A DNA stretch of 64,000 bases from Fragilaria crotonensis (Eukaryota > Bacillariophyta > Fragilariophyceae > Fragilariales > Fragilariaceae): positions 60,804 to 124,803 of the forward strand of contig JAKSYS010000096.1 in the NCBI GenBank assembly GCA_022925895.1. Direction: 5' to 3'. Below, piece by piece: positions 11,614 through 21,646 of this stretch. The notes under the pieces are model-generated. The model made no database searches. It saw only the letters and a program-made list of their open reading frames with translations, and was not told the DNA's origin. Both the position numbers and the translations under genes were made by a program. The stretch's first letter is position 1, and each line of letters begins with the position of its first letter.

Positions 11614-11759
11614 ACATGTTTATTAAATAATGATTCTTCAATGCAGTTGACGGGGGCATCAAAGCTCACGGCATCTGAACACACCTCATCGTCGTTTGCG
11701 TCATACAACCCACTTCGGAGCATCCGATTGACGAAGAGCTTCGAATTTGCAACACCCAT
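9999..11759 (-). CDS. PIF/Harbinger DDE transposase, frame interrupted
   Basis: The N-terminal part (from ATG 11,759) is acidic with an Asp run, then basic (KKIRVPRLLFFNDPTTGLRR). The next frame gives the family's linker SLWWLLYLQDPQPQCKNW and FRQRFRLPYNEFCKLL. It is followed by RSLRYLGRGWTFDDLAEST. The catalytic domain shows the three acids in order: D in GSTDATHIPLEK, D in YVIVDNGYLNW and E in RKDVECTFGILKGRWRVLK. HNLLLD and a C-terminal tail follow, with the stop at 9,999. These are the conserved blocks of DDE_Tnp_4 nucleases. Three or four frame changes are needed (about 11,367, 11,240, 10,975, 10,950); some could be short introns. It converges on the partner gene. Confidence 0.85.
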
Positions 11760-11762
11760 GGA

Positions 11763-11809
11763 GACGTCTATGCAGTGATAAATGGAGTCTATGCATTAGT
11801 GACTGGAGT
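11763..11809 (-). promoter_or_regulatory. Leader repeat upstream of the transposase gene, mirror of 7,862-7,912
   Basis: Minus-strand sequence matches the leader of the partner gene (ACTCCAGTCACT..TGCATAGACTCC, then CACTGCATAGACG) and ends only a few bases before the transposase ATG at 11,759. It could be a shared promoter, a translation leader or a transposase-binding site. Confidence 0.7.
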
Positions 11810-12002
11810 TGTGTTCTTATATCATACTGTTGTCGGACAACGTTCAGTGGAGGGAGCTTCTATACATGGTTTTCATGTTTTATGGTATACGTGATCGTAT
11901 ACACTATACGATGGAATTATTCACCGTTTGTTTTGTAAATCGGAAGTTATCGAATTGTTTGTAAGCGATGTCATTCTACAAAGCGTCAGAGGAATTTCGG
12001 AC

Positions 12003-12044
12003 TGTGGTTTGTTTTGTATTTCCCAAATCCCGTAAGCATCGGCC
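12003..12044 (-). repeat. Right terminal inverted repeat of the Harbinger element
   Basis: Reverse complement begins GGCCGATGCTTACGG and matches the left end, followed directly by the target duplication TGA at 12,045-12,047. It lies only about 140 bases upstream of the GDT1 start codon, so the insertion sits in that gene's promoter or leader region. Confidence 0.88.
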
Positions 12045-12184
12045 TGAATGAAAATGTGGGGCTCAAATCACATCAACCCACTTCTGCAAATTTGATTCGG
12101 CCAGTTGAAATCTTATCTTGGCGACGAGTGACAATTTGCCAAGATCGCCATCAGCTGCATCGAGCAACTAATAATACTTGGACG

Positions 12185-13460
12185 ATGAGATCCTCCTTTC
12201 GTTGTTCGTTGCTACTCCTCTTTGTTGCTGCAGGACATGTATCACAGGTTGGAGCGTTTAGGTAAGGGTCTGAGTCGCATCATGTCGCATCCGTTAGCAT
12301 GCATTCATCAATGTCGTTGATCCTTGTTGCCCAAATCCACCCCTCCACAGCACCTTGCCTATCGGTAGTCCACTGACAAGAACTTCACCTCCTTCCTTTG
12401 TCACGTCCAAATCCACTTCTCGCTTGCGTCTACACAATTATGATAATCATGATCTTCATCATGATCATGACTTGAACCATCTGGTTCCTCTCGTACAACA
12501 ACAACAAACATTGTGTCCCAAACAACGGCGCAACCGTCTCGTCGTGTCGACTGCTACAGCATCTGCCATTTCCGCCCTCGTAGTAGCTCTGGTAGCTCTG
12601 GTAGCTCTGGTAGCACTCCCTCCATCGGCACTTGCCTTGGACTTGGGAGGACTATCTCTCGCAACGTCCACTACAACCAATTCAGTATGGGACAATTTGA
12701 TTCAAACTGGTTTCTACCAAGCATTCTCCTTGGTCTTTTTGAGTGAAATTGGGGACAAGACATTTTTCATTGCCGGCCTGTTGGCCATGAAAACATCACG
12801 TTTCGTTTCCTACCTTGGATCCATGGGAGCTCTCGCTGCCATGACCATATTGTCAGTCCTCATTGACAGGTCTTTCACGCTGTCCCAGCCGGAATTGCAC
12901 AGGGTATACCCTCGATGATGTTGCTGCCGTCCTGGCATTTGCATTCTTTGGAATCAAAACTCTCAAGGAGGCACTCTTGTTGATGCGGCGGATGGTGAAA
13001 GTACCAGTAGCATGGATGAGGAATTGGCAGATGCGGAAGAAACTGTGGCAGGCAGTGATACTATTAAGCAAGCGACAGCATGGTGAGTGAAATTGTGTTT
13101 TTGTTTGTTTGTTTTCATGTGACAGTTCTCTCTATTATCAACTAGCAGTGTCACGTTGTGTTGAAACAACCGAACTCACACAACACCATTTGATACATAG
13201 GGCCCAAATTCTTTCCACATTCGACTCGTCTTTGCCGCTGAATTCGAGATCGTTCGTTCTTGTCCACCATTGCTCTTTCGGCTGCTCAAAATCCAATCAG
13301 TGTCGCGGGGGGTGCCATTGCTGCTCACGGTGTGGCCACGGGCATTGCCGTCGCCGGTGGTTCCTACGTGGCAAAGTACATTTCCGAAAAGGTGATTGGT
13401 GTCATTTCTGGAACACTGTTTCTAGTCTTTGCTCTGACGACAGCGTTGGGGATATTTTAA
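12185..13460 (+). CDS. Plastid-type GDT1/TMEM165 family cation transporter
   Basis: UPF0016/GDT1 proteins move Mn2+ or Ca2+ (with H+ exchange), and plant members supply Mn2+ to the plastid. Exon 1 encodes a signal peptide ([16 protein letters not shown]) ending in QVGAF. An 89-bp intron with GT-AG ends lies at 12,262-12,350; the joined codon is Ser, giving GAF-S, a match to the diatom ASAFAP-type plastid cleavage motif. Exon 2 has a Ser/Arg-rich transit-like stretch, a hydrophobic [15 protein letters not shown] segment, then the first signature SEIGDKTFF. The second, AAEFGDRSFL, lies in exon 3 after a 118-bp intron (13,083-13,200) and an acidic central loop ([14 protein letters not shown]). 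C-terminus TTALGIF, stop 13,460. Family sequence is recovered only if single bases are added near 12,866, 12,910, 12,970, 13,224 and 13,247. The right end of the Harbinger element is about 140 bp upstream. Whether Mn or Ca is carried is not visible. Confidence 0.85.
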
Positions 13461-13473
13461 ATATAAACGGCAA

Positions 13474-14537
13474 TTATGTAATTGCATCAATTCTAGAGGT
13501 TGTGTCCTCATTTGGCAGTCGTTCCAACGCAACGTCCATAGCTTTGAAGTATGCTTCTTCGATCCGAGATTGGTACCACCGTCAAGCTTGTCCAATACAT
13601 TCTTCACTCGATCTGTAATATCTGAACCCCATTGACCCCAGCCGCACATGAATCGAAGATAATCACAATAGGAAAGTTCCAAGGCGGCATTAAAATCCCT
13701 TCGACTGATTGGCTCCTTCAGTTTTCCACATAGCTTCTGAAAATACAGATCAACCAGCGTTTCGTCATTGGCGACACCACTACTGCACAGAAAGTAGCAC
13801 AGATCTTTGAGTGGACAGCCTCGACCAACATATTGAAAGTCACACATGGCAACCTTATTCCCATCCCACATGACATTGGCATCCTTCACATCGCCATGCA
13901 CCCAGGACTGAATGGGCGTCTCCTTGAGCCAACGATCCACGGCCGGTGCCGCTAGTTTCAATCGTCCTTCCCAACCCTTATCACTCATGTCCCGCCATTC
14001 CTGGGGACGTGTCTCCAAATGCCAATAGGTACCGACAGATTGTAACTTTGGACAGTCTTTATGCCACGTTGTGGCATGGAAGTGAGCCAACCATTCAAGG
14101 ACCAATTCGTAATAGTTGTCATGGTCGGGTGCGTTCTCCAAGACACTGAGACACAATATGGTTTTTCCATCGTGTTGCTCCACCAACAAACACTGAGCTA
14201 ATCCGACTCCTTGTTTCCTCAACTCATTGCTGTACGTTTGGTAGAATTCCGCTTCGACAACATACGAATCCAACTTGCGTTGATCACCAATTGATATCTT
14301 CCCATTCTTGCCTTTGGTGTTTGTCGCAAAGTGTGGATCCATGTATTTTAGGACAAATGTGTTCTCATCTCTGTCTTGATCCTTTTTATTGTTCGTGTTG
14401 TTGTTGTGAGTCTCGATTCGGTAAATATGACCCATTCCTCCCCACAAACGGGCGATGGAAGAGCATGTCACAAAAGAGACATCCTCAGAGATGCAAAGTT
14501 TCGCGAATCGAAGGGCTTCTGACTTTGATAACGACAT
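13474..14537 (-). CDS. APH/CHK-type small-molecule kinase-like protein
   Basis: About 350 residues with the aminoglycoside phosphotransferase / CHK (ecdysteroid, choline kinase-like) pattern. There is a nucleotide-loop region near residues 33-42 (GGMGHIYRIE), an invariant-lysine candidate in FVLKYMDPH, the catalytic loop WVHGDVKDANVMW (HGD at about 214-216) and the metal motif CDFQYVGRGCPLKDL (about 232-246). Such proteins phosphorylate hydroxyl groups of small molecules; the substrate cannot be told. A base appears to be missing near 13,563. Bridging it replaces a poor tail by EEAYFKAMDVALERLPNED and moves the stop to 13,474. That removes an otherwise apparent overlap with GDT1 and leaves the two convergent stops 13 bp apart. 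Confidence 0.8.
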
Positions 14538-15659
14538 CTACAACGAAGAGTGGAGGTGGAATGTCCCATCAACTCATCAACAACGACCAACGATGGGACA
14601 GGGACATTGCAGCTTCGAGTGTCGAGCGTCGAGTACTGGTACTGTAGTCTATCGAGTTTTTCTGTGTGTCATATATTTTTGAAGCGAGGGCGAGTATCCA
14701 GTATCAAGTATCAAGCGACCACTAGAGAGCACAGTATGAGTACAGTACCTGGTACTGAGTACCAAGTTCACCAACTGTACAGTACTACAGTACTACAGTA
14801 CTACATATGATACACTATAGTTGGCATCCAAATCCAGTACTCAATGCGGTACACGACTCTCGTGGCACTACAAGTACAAGTACTGCATTTCGTTAAGTTG
14901 CACTGCTTGCTCCTTGTACATTATATTGTAGTCGGGTTACTCCAGTACTCGGAGTATACACTACCTCTAGTAGGCGGTAGACGGACCAGCCAAAATGAAA
15001 TTACGTCATGTAGAGTGAGTATCATACTTGTACCAGGTACCAGGTAGCGACCCCTACTGTACTACATGATCGCTTCATCATTTTTGATGTTGAATGTTGA
15101 GATTCGTTGTGCTGCTGGATGTGCAGGCTTCTGGGGATGCTGAATGAGAGATAGCATAGAATGCACCGTTGTAAGTAAGTGTCAGGACAGTACTACAGTT
15201 TCACGGACTGCTCTCCGCGCATGGACGTCCACAATCGTTGTTTCTTGTTTAGCGGACGTCGACTGTTTTAGACATTTGACGGTCAATTTTTCATATACAA
15301 AGTGTCCTTTTTTCTTGACATCCACGGATCCGACCGACACACATGTATGAGTCTTGCCCCCTGCCATATCGAAGTACAGTAGAAAGTCGCAGACGAAAAT
15401 CGGATCAACGAGCACTCCGGTGTGGCCCGCGTTCAGTATATAAAGTTTAATCAGACTTGAGTATGTTGAGAACGAAAATCCCTTCCCGCGTGCGATCCGT
15501 TTCTTTCCCCACAAAATGAGCATGCTGTGAGCGATGTATGTGTTTTCATGTACTCACAAACCGAGTATTTCTCTTCATTGATCACTTCGTTTCAACTCGA
15601 GAGAGATCGCGATACGAACAAAGTGATCACTAGCCACGGCTCATCCTGTGTTGCACCTG
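14538..15659. other. Intergenic, strongly GTAC-motif rich
   Basis: Between the divergent kinase and IQ genes. Bases 14,690-15,060 are a dense mosaic of GTACTACAGTAC, GGTACTGAGTACC and TACCAGGTACCAGGTA type words. A 113-codon minus-strand frame at 15,182-15,523 shows no recognisable domain and is not called. The region should contain both promoters. Confidence 0.5.
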
Positions 15660-18600
15660 ATGGACTCTACAGAAGATACGGAGAACTGTGATCCTGTCAT
15701 GACTTCTCATCACTCTGCAGCGTCTCCAAATCTGAAAACTCCAAATGGAACCCGTAGGGCTCCGCCTCGTCGTATCGATCGTCTTCGTTTTGCCTTGGAG
15801 AGTCCCAGTCCATCGAATGTTTCTACGACTGTGTCTACTCCTCTTGCAAAAAAGACGACGACGATGACCTTTGAGAGTTACGTAAGAGTATGCAACAATC
15901 GCCAGTGCTGTGTGAAACTCGAGTCCCGAGCAAACCAAGTCCTCTTCCCAAATTGGTCCCAAAGACAAAGCCACCACCGCCGGCTGCTGTTCCGGTTCTG
16001 GGTGTTCTTCGTACCGAAGCCAGTCCATCGAAATTCAAAAGTTCATGGAGAGAGGAGCAGAGAAATCTAGATCTACAGGCACGAGTGTTGGCTGGATTGG
16101 GCTCACCCCAGGACCTGATGCAAGCGAGTAGAAACGCAACCACTACCATCATGAGCCGCAGTTCCTGGAGAGAAGAAAGGGACAATTGTGATCTCCGCGA
16201 CGGGAAATCATCGTCGAGACAACCCACGAGACACAACGAACGACGCATCGAAGCCGAGGAAATTGTGGTTTCCATCCCAAAGCCACCACCGGAACCACCA
16301 ACACCGGCTGAGATGGAAGAAATACGAGCCCAAGTTCAACAAGTTGTAACCTCCGGCACTCATGTTGCGGATGACGTCAACCAGGCTGCCAAAAAGATCT
16401 CGACAGCTTTCAATGAAAGCAAATTGAGACATCGTTATTTGCTTCATTCGAGCGCTCGGATCATTCAAACCATATGGAGAGGTGTTGGTCCTCGTAGAGA
16501 AAAGGAGGCTGGATTGATTCGACTCATGCTTGAGAATGCCGCCGCCACTAGGATGCAAGCCGCGACAAGAATGGTGGTAGCTCGTCGAACCTCGTTCAAT
16601 TCAAAGCGGCGAGAAAGATTCAAACGGCATGGAGGGGGTACCCCACGCATGTTGTTTTGAGCTATCAAATAACCACGGCGGCAGCTATCAAGATTCAAAG
16701 TGCGTGGAGGTCATTCATGTGCTACTGCGAGTATACGATAACTGTTGAAGACATTGTTATTGTTCAGCGAGTGGCTCGAAGTTACATTGAACGTCAACGA
16801 CAAAACAGGTGGAGGAAAGCCAACGATATCCAACGAGTCTTCCGAGGACGCAAGGGTCGAAAAGTGTTTGCCTTGGTTAAAAAACAACATGATATGCAGT
16901 GTAGTGCAACGCATATTCAACGCGTTTTCCGTGGAAACAGAGATCGAGATTCTGTTAAACTCCTGCGAATGCTTCATTGTAAAGCAACAACCATTCAGAA
17001 GCACTGGCGACGCTTCAAAGTACAACAAGGCTTCTGGCTCTGCATCGGCTGCGTGATTGACATTCAAAGCTTTGCCAGAGCCAAGACCCAAAGGCAAAGA
17101 TACTTATCGCACCGGCGTTGTATCGAAGTGTCCCAAAGCGCAGTTCGTCGGTGGCTAGGATGTCGCCGTGTTGACGAGCGCCGTCGTGCCAAGAAGGAGG
17201 TGGATTCCGCGACAATCATTCAGACCTGGAGAAGGTGCCATGTCGAGCGCCAGAAGTTTTTGGAATACAAGCGAGTTCAAGCAGCAGCAACGAAGATTCA
17301 GGCTGTCTGGCGATCGTTCGTTTGCTTTTCGGACTTCGTATTCACCATTTCAGATATTGTGCTGATTCAGCGACTTGCGAGGTCGTACATTCAACGCGTG
17401 CGTTCCGCAACATTAATTCAGGCCGCATGGAGGATGTTTGCGTGCAAGACTGTGTACGTTCATACATCTCGGAGCGTAGTGACTATTCAACGTTTATTCC
17501 GGGGGCATGTGGCTCGAAAGCTGTACGCTGTGAGACATCAGGAACGGGAGGAGCAACGAGCCTTGACTCGCTTGAGAATTAAAAGTGCCATTGTAATTCA
17601 GAGCGCCATCCGTGGCTCATGGGATCGAAAGAAAGTCGCGCTGATTCGACTTGAGCATCGAAAAATCAAGGCAGCGACTTCAATCCAGAGTTTGTGGCGA
17701 TCGTACACATCGCGACAAACTTTCATGTACACGCTTGGCTGCGTGATACAAATCCAGAGCATGGTTCGCGGATTTCTCGGGCGCCTTGGTTACATTGATG
17801 ATCTCGGCAGCATTATACTCTCTCAGAGTGCCGTTCGTCGATGGATCGCGATGAGAGCGGGATCGCAACATCGGCTTCTCGCTATCCTTGATGGAGCCGC
17901 TCGGTATGAGCTTATCGCAGAAAGGGATGCAGTGACGACGTTGCAAGAATGGTATTGGAACGTCGTGCGTCCTAAATTGCATTACCACGCCGCAGTGAAG
18001 GTGCAATCCTTCTTCCGCATGGTAAAAGCAATTATCGAACGTGAAATTCGAAGCGAAATGAAACGCCGAAAACAAGCAACCAGACATCGAAAAGACGCGG
18101 CCATCAAATTGCAGTCATTCTGGCGAGTGGTCTTGGCTATTGACGAGCGACTCAACAGGGTGGATGCGAAACATCAATTGCAAGCGGTCATCAAAATTCA
18201 GTCATACTTCCGTATGGTATGCGTTCTTCGCACCAAGCGCGCAAAACGATGCAACGACGCAGCCACAAAGATCCAGTCGTTCTTTCGAATGGTGAGGGCT
18301 ATGGTAGACCGCGAAATCAAGGCACAGCTGAAGCGCCGAAAGATTCGAAAAATGTTGAGAAATCGAACGAAGGAGATCGATGACCTGATGCTTGAGGACG
18401 CGTGGGTTGGCATGTCGATTTCAAACGACAGTGACCTTGGCCGGAAAGTCACTAGAGCTTCAGTGTCAGTCGATATTCAACCTTCTTCAGCGGAGGTCAA
18501 TGCATCAATCTCAAGGAATCCCCTTTGGAAGCTATGGCTTCAAGAACTTGCCCTCCCGTCAGTGTTCATTCTGCTGAGTTGGAGGTGAAGGCATCAACCT

Positions 18601-19364
18601 CAAGTGATTCAATGTTGGAAGCTGTGTGGAAGTTAATGCCGTCAGAGAGCAAGGAGATGAGAAACGCATGGTCATCCATGTCTGTTTCCGAAGAGAGTGT
18701 TTTCGAAGCTAAACGAACAGCCATCAAATTGGTAAGAAACGGGCTAACAAAACAGTCTGTTCGAAGTGCATCACCGTCCCCATCAATTTTGGAAGAAAAC
18801 ATATTCGATAGCCAACGTATGGCGACCGAGACCAGGGGTCGCGGGCGATCCAAGACGCCACGTCGAAACGACAAGCTTCCAAAAGCTGAACATAATTCTG
18901 GTCAAGTGCTTGGATCGAGCAGCTTTGTGCAGAACGTTACTGAAGGGACCAAAGCAACTTTATCAGTGAAGCCTCGACTACCACCCTCCTATTGTCATGA
19001 GGGAGTCACCGACGAGAACCCGCCTTCGGAGATGGTTCGTTGGCGCAAAAACTATGACGATTCGGATAATGCGAGTGAAGTATCAGCTTTAACGACGGGC
19101 AGTTCTTTCCGACCATTCCAAGCACGCCCTCGAAGCAATGCTATCGCTACCTATCAAACGTTACGAACGCAGTCCGCCATGGCGCTTGAAAACAATGACG
19201 ATGCCTTGTCGAAGATTGACTCTTTAACTGAAGTGTCATCTGCAAATAGGAGCGTCGCAAGTATCACGCGGAACAAGAATTCTCACGCCGAAAAGGGCAA
19301 GCGGCACTTTCGGTCACGTTCAAGTTCCCGAGAACCGATGACTAGTAGGTTCCAGGATGTATGA
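15660..19364 (+). CDS. Large multi-IQ-motif protein, about 1,235 residues
   Basis: One long gene read in four successive frames. The N-terminal part is Ser/Pro-rich with two similar FKSSWREEQRN / SRSSWREERDN blocks. From about 16,440 to 18,330 come roughly 23 IQ-like motifs (IIQTIWRG, KIQSAWRSF, DIQRVFRGRKG, TIQKHWRRF, LIQAAWRMF, KVQSFFRMV, KLQSFWRVV and others), each a likely calmodulin or EF-hand light-chain site on a long helix. The C-terminus is Ser-rich, basic and disordered (SRSSSREP). No motor, kinase or CH domain is seen. That argues against a myosin and leaves a cytoskeletal or centrosome/spindle scaffold (ASPM-like repeat architecture) as an analogy only. Missing single bases near 15,874, 16,604 (restores RKIQTAWRGY) and 18,517 explain the frame changes. 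Start ATG 15,660 is the first in frame. Confidence 0.8.
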
Positions 19365-19972
19365 AGACCGATATCTGTGCCAGATCTATACCAGTGAGAC
19401 ATACATACATTCCGCGTCAAAAGTGTTACCAATAGCGCTTGTAAAATTAGGGGTCCTGATACCTGTGAAGTAGATATAATAGTTGTAATGTACAAGGGAG
19501 AATGCCAACTGCAAGTAGCGCTGACCACCTGTGTAGTAGGAAGGATATTTATGGTGTTGTGTGATGTAACAGGATGGAAAGCAACAACTCTTCCGTGTTA
19601 AAAAGCGCCATGTTGTCGGTCAACCTCACTCCTTTGTCCGTAAGTTCTAGAGATCCCGTGACATCTAGGAAAAAGCTAATGTCAACACATGGACCTACTG
19701 CCAACCGCCAACTGGTAACCAAGGAACAGTGAAATTGGAATAGTGTTAGTGTCCAGTTCACGGAGTAGCGACCAATGATTGAACAAGAGCCAATTGCTAC
19801 GGTGGATGCATAAAGGATGCACTAACTGCACGCATAAACACACAAAAGTGGGATAGATTATCTTGATTAGTCTTGTACATTGCCCATTATTAGTCACCTT
19901 AATGAGAGTAACGCGACTCCCTAGATGATCCCGCGTGGTTCCAATCCTTCAAGTGAAGGCCGTCTTATCTTT
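19365..19972. other. Intergenic, nothing recognised
   Basis: About 600 bases between the IQ gene and the duplicated 3' end of the DUF1800/DUF1501 gene. Short frames only; no repeats or RNA genes seen. Confidence 0.5.
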
Positions 19973-20809
19973 AAACGATGTGCCGAAGCGTTCCAGGAAT
20001 CAAGTGAAGAGACACGCCAGGTAATTGGCTAATACACAAACACGTTACCACGAGCTCCCTCAAACACTTCCTCAACCGGCAGGAGTTTCGCTCCTGTGTT
20101 AAGGCGATTTGGTAAACAGTAATTCAAATCTTCATCGGAGCTCACACCCATCCAAGAGAAAATCGGGTTCACCATAGATTCCCAGCTCATGGTGGGAATA
20201 ATACGGCCGCGACCTAAATTCAATGGACTGGAGTCAGTTATGTCAGCCGGGTAGTCGCCATGAATTCGACCCCCTTTTACAGAGCCACCCATGGCCAAGT
20301 AGTGACCTCCCCACCCATGATCGCTTCCTCGACCGGAGTTGGCGGTTAGTGTGCGACCAAAGTCAGACGTGATAACCGTTGTCACATCGTCCCAGACATT
20401 TCGTGCCTTCATTTCATCGGTGAATGCTGAGAGGGCGTCGTTAACTTCCTTCAACCTTTCGGACAGACCTGCCTTCATTTCCTGTAATTGAGATATGATC
20501 GGGTAAGGCGATGTTTCACCACACACTTCGCAACATGGATCGACGATGGTGCAACTCACTTGATGGTGATCGAATCCCCCAAAACGAACATAGAAAACGT
20601 CGCGATCAGTACCTCGCTGCTCATGGGATGCGATGAGGGTGGCAATCGACTTCAATATCTGACTGTAGTCGCCGTCCGGAAAGTCTGTCAGGATTTCAAC
20701 ATTCGAAACGACTTTGAACAATGCCTCACTGTCATGGAGAGCCGTGTTCAAGCTTGCAGACCAAGTTTCGCCGAAGAGGCTGCTGTGAAGAGAAGTGCCG
20801 CCATTGAGT
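19973..20809 (-). pseudogene. Tandem copy of the 3' end of the DUF1501 gene (downstream fragment)
   Basis: This 837-bp segment is nearly identical to 20,811-21,646, which contains the C-terminal DUF1501 part of the large gene. The copied reading frame (about 255 codons, ending with its own stop at 20,029) keeps RFGGFDHHQ, SDFGRT and SDHGWGGHYLAMGG. Because it lies after the stop of the full gene (20,866) and has no N-terminus of its own, it is read as a duplicated fragment. Differences are few: for example FVY* against FVH* at the end, and VNPIF against LNPIF. It could still be translated if transcribed from a cryptic promoter, or be an assembly duplication. Confidence 0.8.
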
Positions 20810-20810
20810 C

Positions 20811-21646
20811 AAACGATGTGCCGAACAGTCGCAGGAATCAAATGAAGAGACACGCCAGGTAAGTGTTAGTGTACAAAAACGTTATCACGAGCTCCCTCAA
20901 ACACCTCCTCAACCGGCAGGAGTTTCGCTCCTGTGTTAAGGCGATTTGGTAAACAGTAATTCAAATCTTCCTCGAAGGTCACACCCATCCAAGAGAAAAT
21001 CGGGTTCAGCATAGATTCCCAGCTCATGGTGGGAATAATACGGCCGCGACCTAAATTCAACGGACTGGAGTCAGTTATGTCAGCCGGGTAGTCGCCATGA
21101 ATTCGACCCCCTTTTACAGAGCCACCCATGGCCAAGTAGTGACCTCCCCACCCATGATCGCTTCCTCGACCGGAGTTGGCGGTTAGTGTGCGACCAAAGT
21201 CAGACGTGATAACCGTTGTCACATCGTCCCAGACATTTCGTGCCTTCATTTCATCGGTGAATGCTGAGAGGGCGTCGTTAACTTCCTTCAACCTTTCGGA
21301 CAGACCTGCCTTCATTTCCTGTAATTGAGATATGATCGGGTAAGGCGATGTTTCACCACACACTTCGCAACATGGATCGACGATGGTGCAACTCACTTGA
21401 TGGTGATCGAATCCCCCAAAACGAACATAGAAAACGTCGCGATCAGTACCTCGCTGCTCATGGGATGCGATGAGGGTGGCAACCGACTTCAACATCTGAC
21501 TGTAGTCGCCGTCCGGAAAGTCTGTCAAGATTTCTACATTCGAGACGGCTTCGAACATTGCCTCGCTATCATGGAGAGCTGTGTTTAAGCTTGAAGACCA
21601 TGTTTCGCCAAAGAGGCTGCTGTGAAGAGAAGTGCCGCCATTGAGT
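20811..21646. repeat. Second unit of the 837-bp tandem duplication
   Basis: This is the copy that forms the 3' end of the large gene, including about 55 bases beyond its stop codon. The unit runs from AAACGATGTGCCGAA to GTGCCGCCATTGAGT in both copies, head to tail with only one base between. High identity through both coding and trailing sequence indicates a recent unequal exchange or an assembly artefact. Confidence 0.8.

Larger units (their letters stand above)
7563..12044. mobile_element. Complete PIF/Harbinger DNA transposon, 4,482 bp
   Basis: Both ends carry the same inverted sequence: 15 identical bases (GGCCGATGCTTACGG), a 13-base variable spacer, then 14 identical bases (CAAAACAAACCACA). 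The element is flanked by the direct repeat TGA (7,560-7,562 and 12,045-12,047), a 3-bp duplication of the TNA type typical of PIF/Harbinger. Inside are two convergent genes: a Cys-rich partner protein (plus) and a DDE transposase (minus), with about 87 bp between their stops. Both genes need one-base corrections to read through, so it cannot be said from this sequence whether the copy is active. The close match of the ends and the intact target duplication suggest a fairly recent insertion. Confidence 0.9.

Noticed and set aside
15182-15523. 113-codon minus-strand protein upstream of the IQ gene
   Set aside because: No family resemblance, low-complexity surroundings and location in a likely promoter region; not enough to call.
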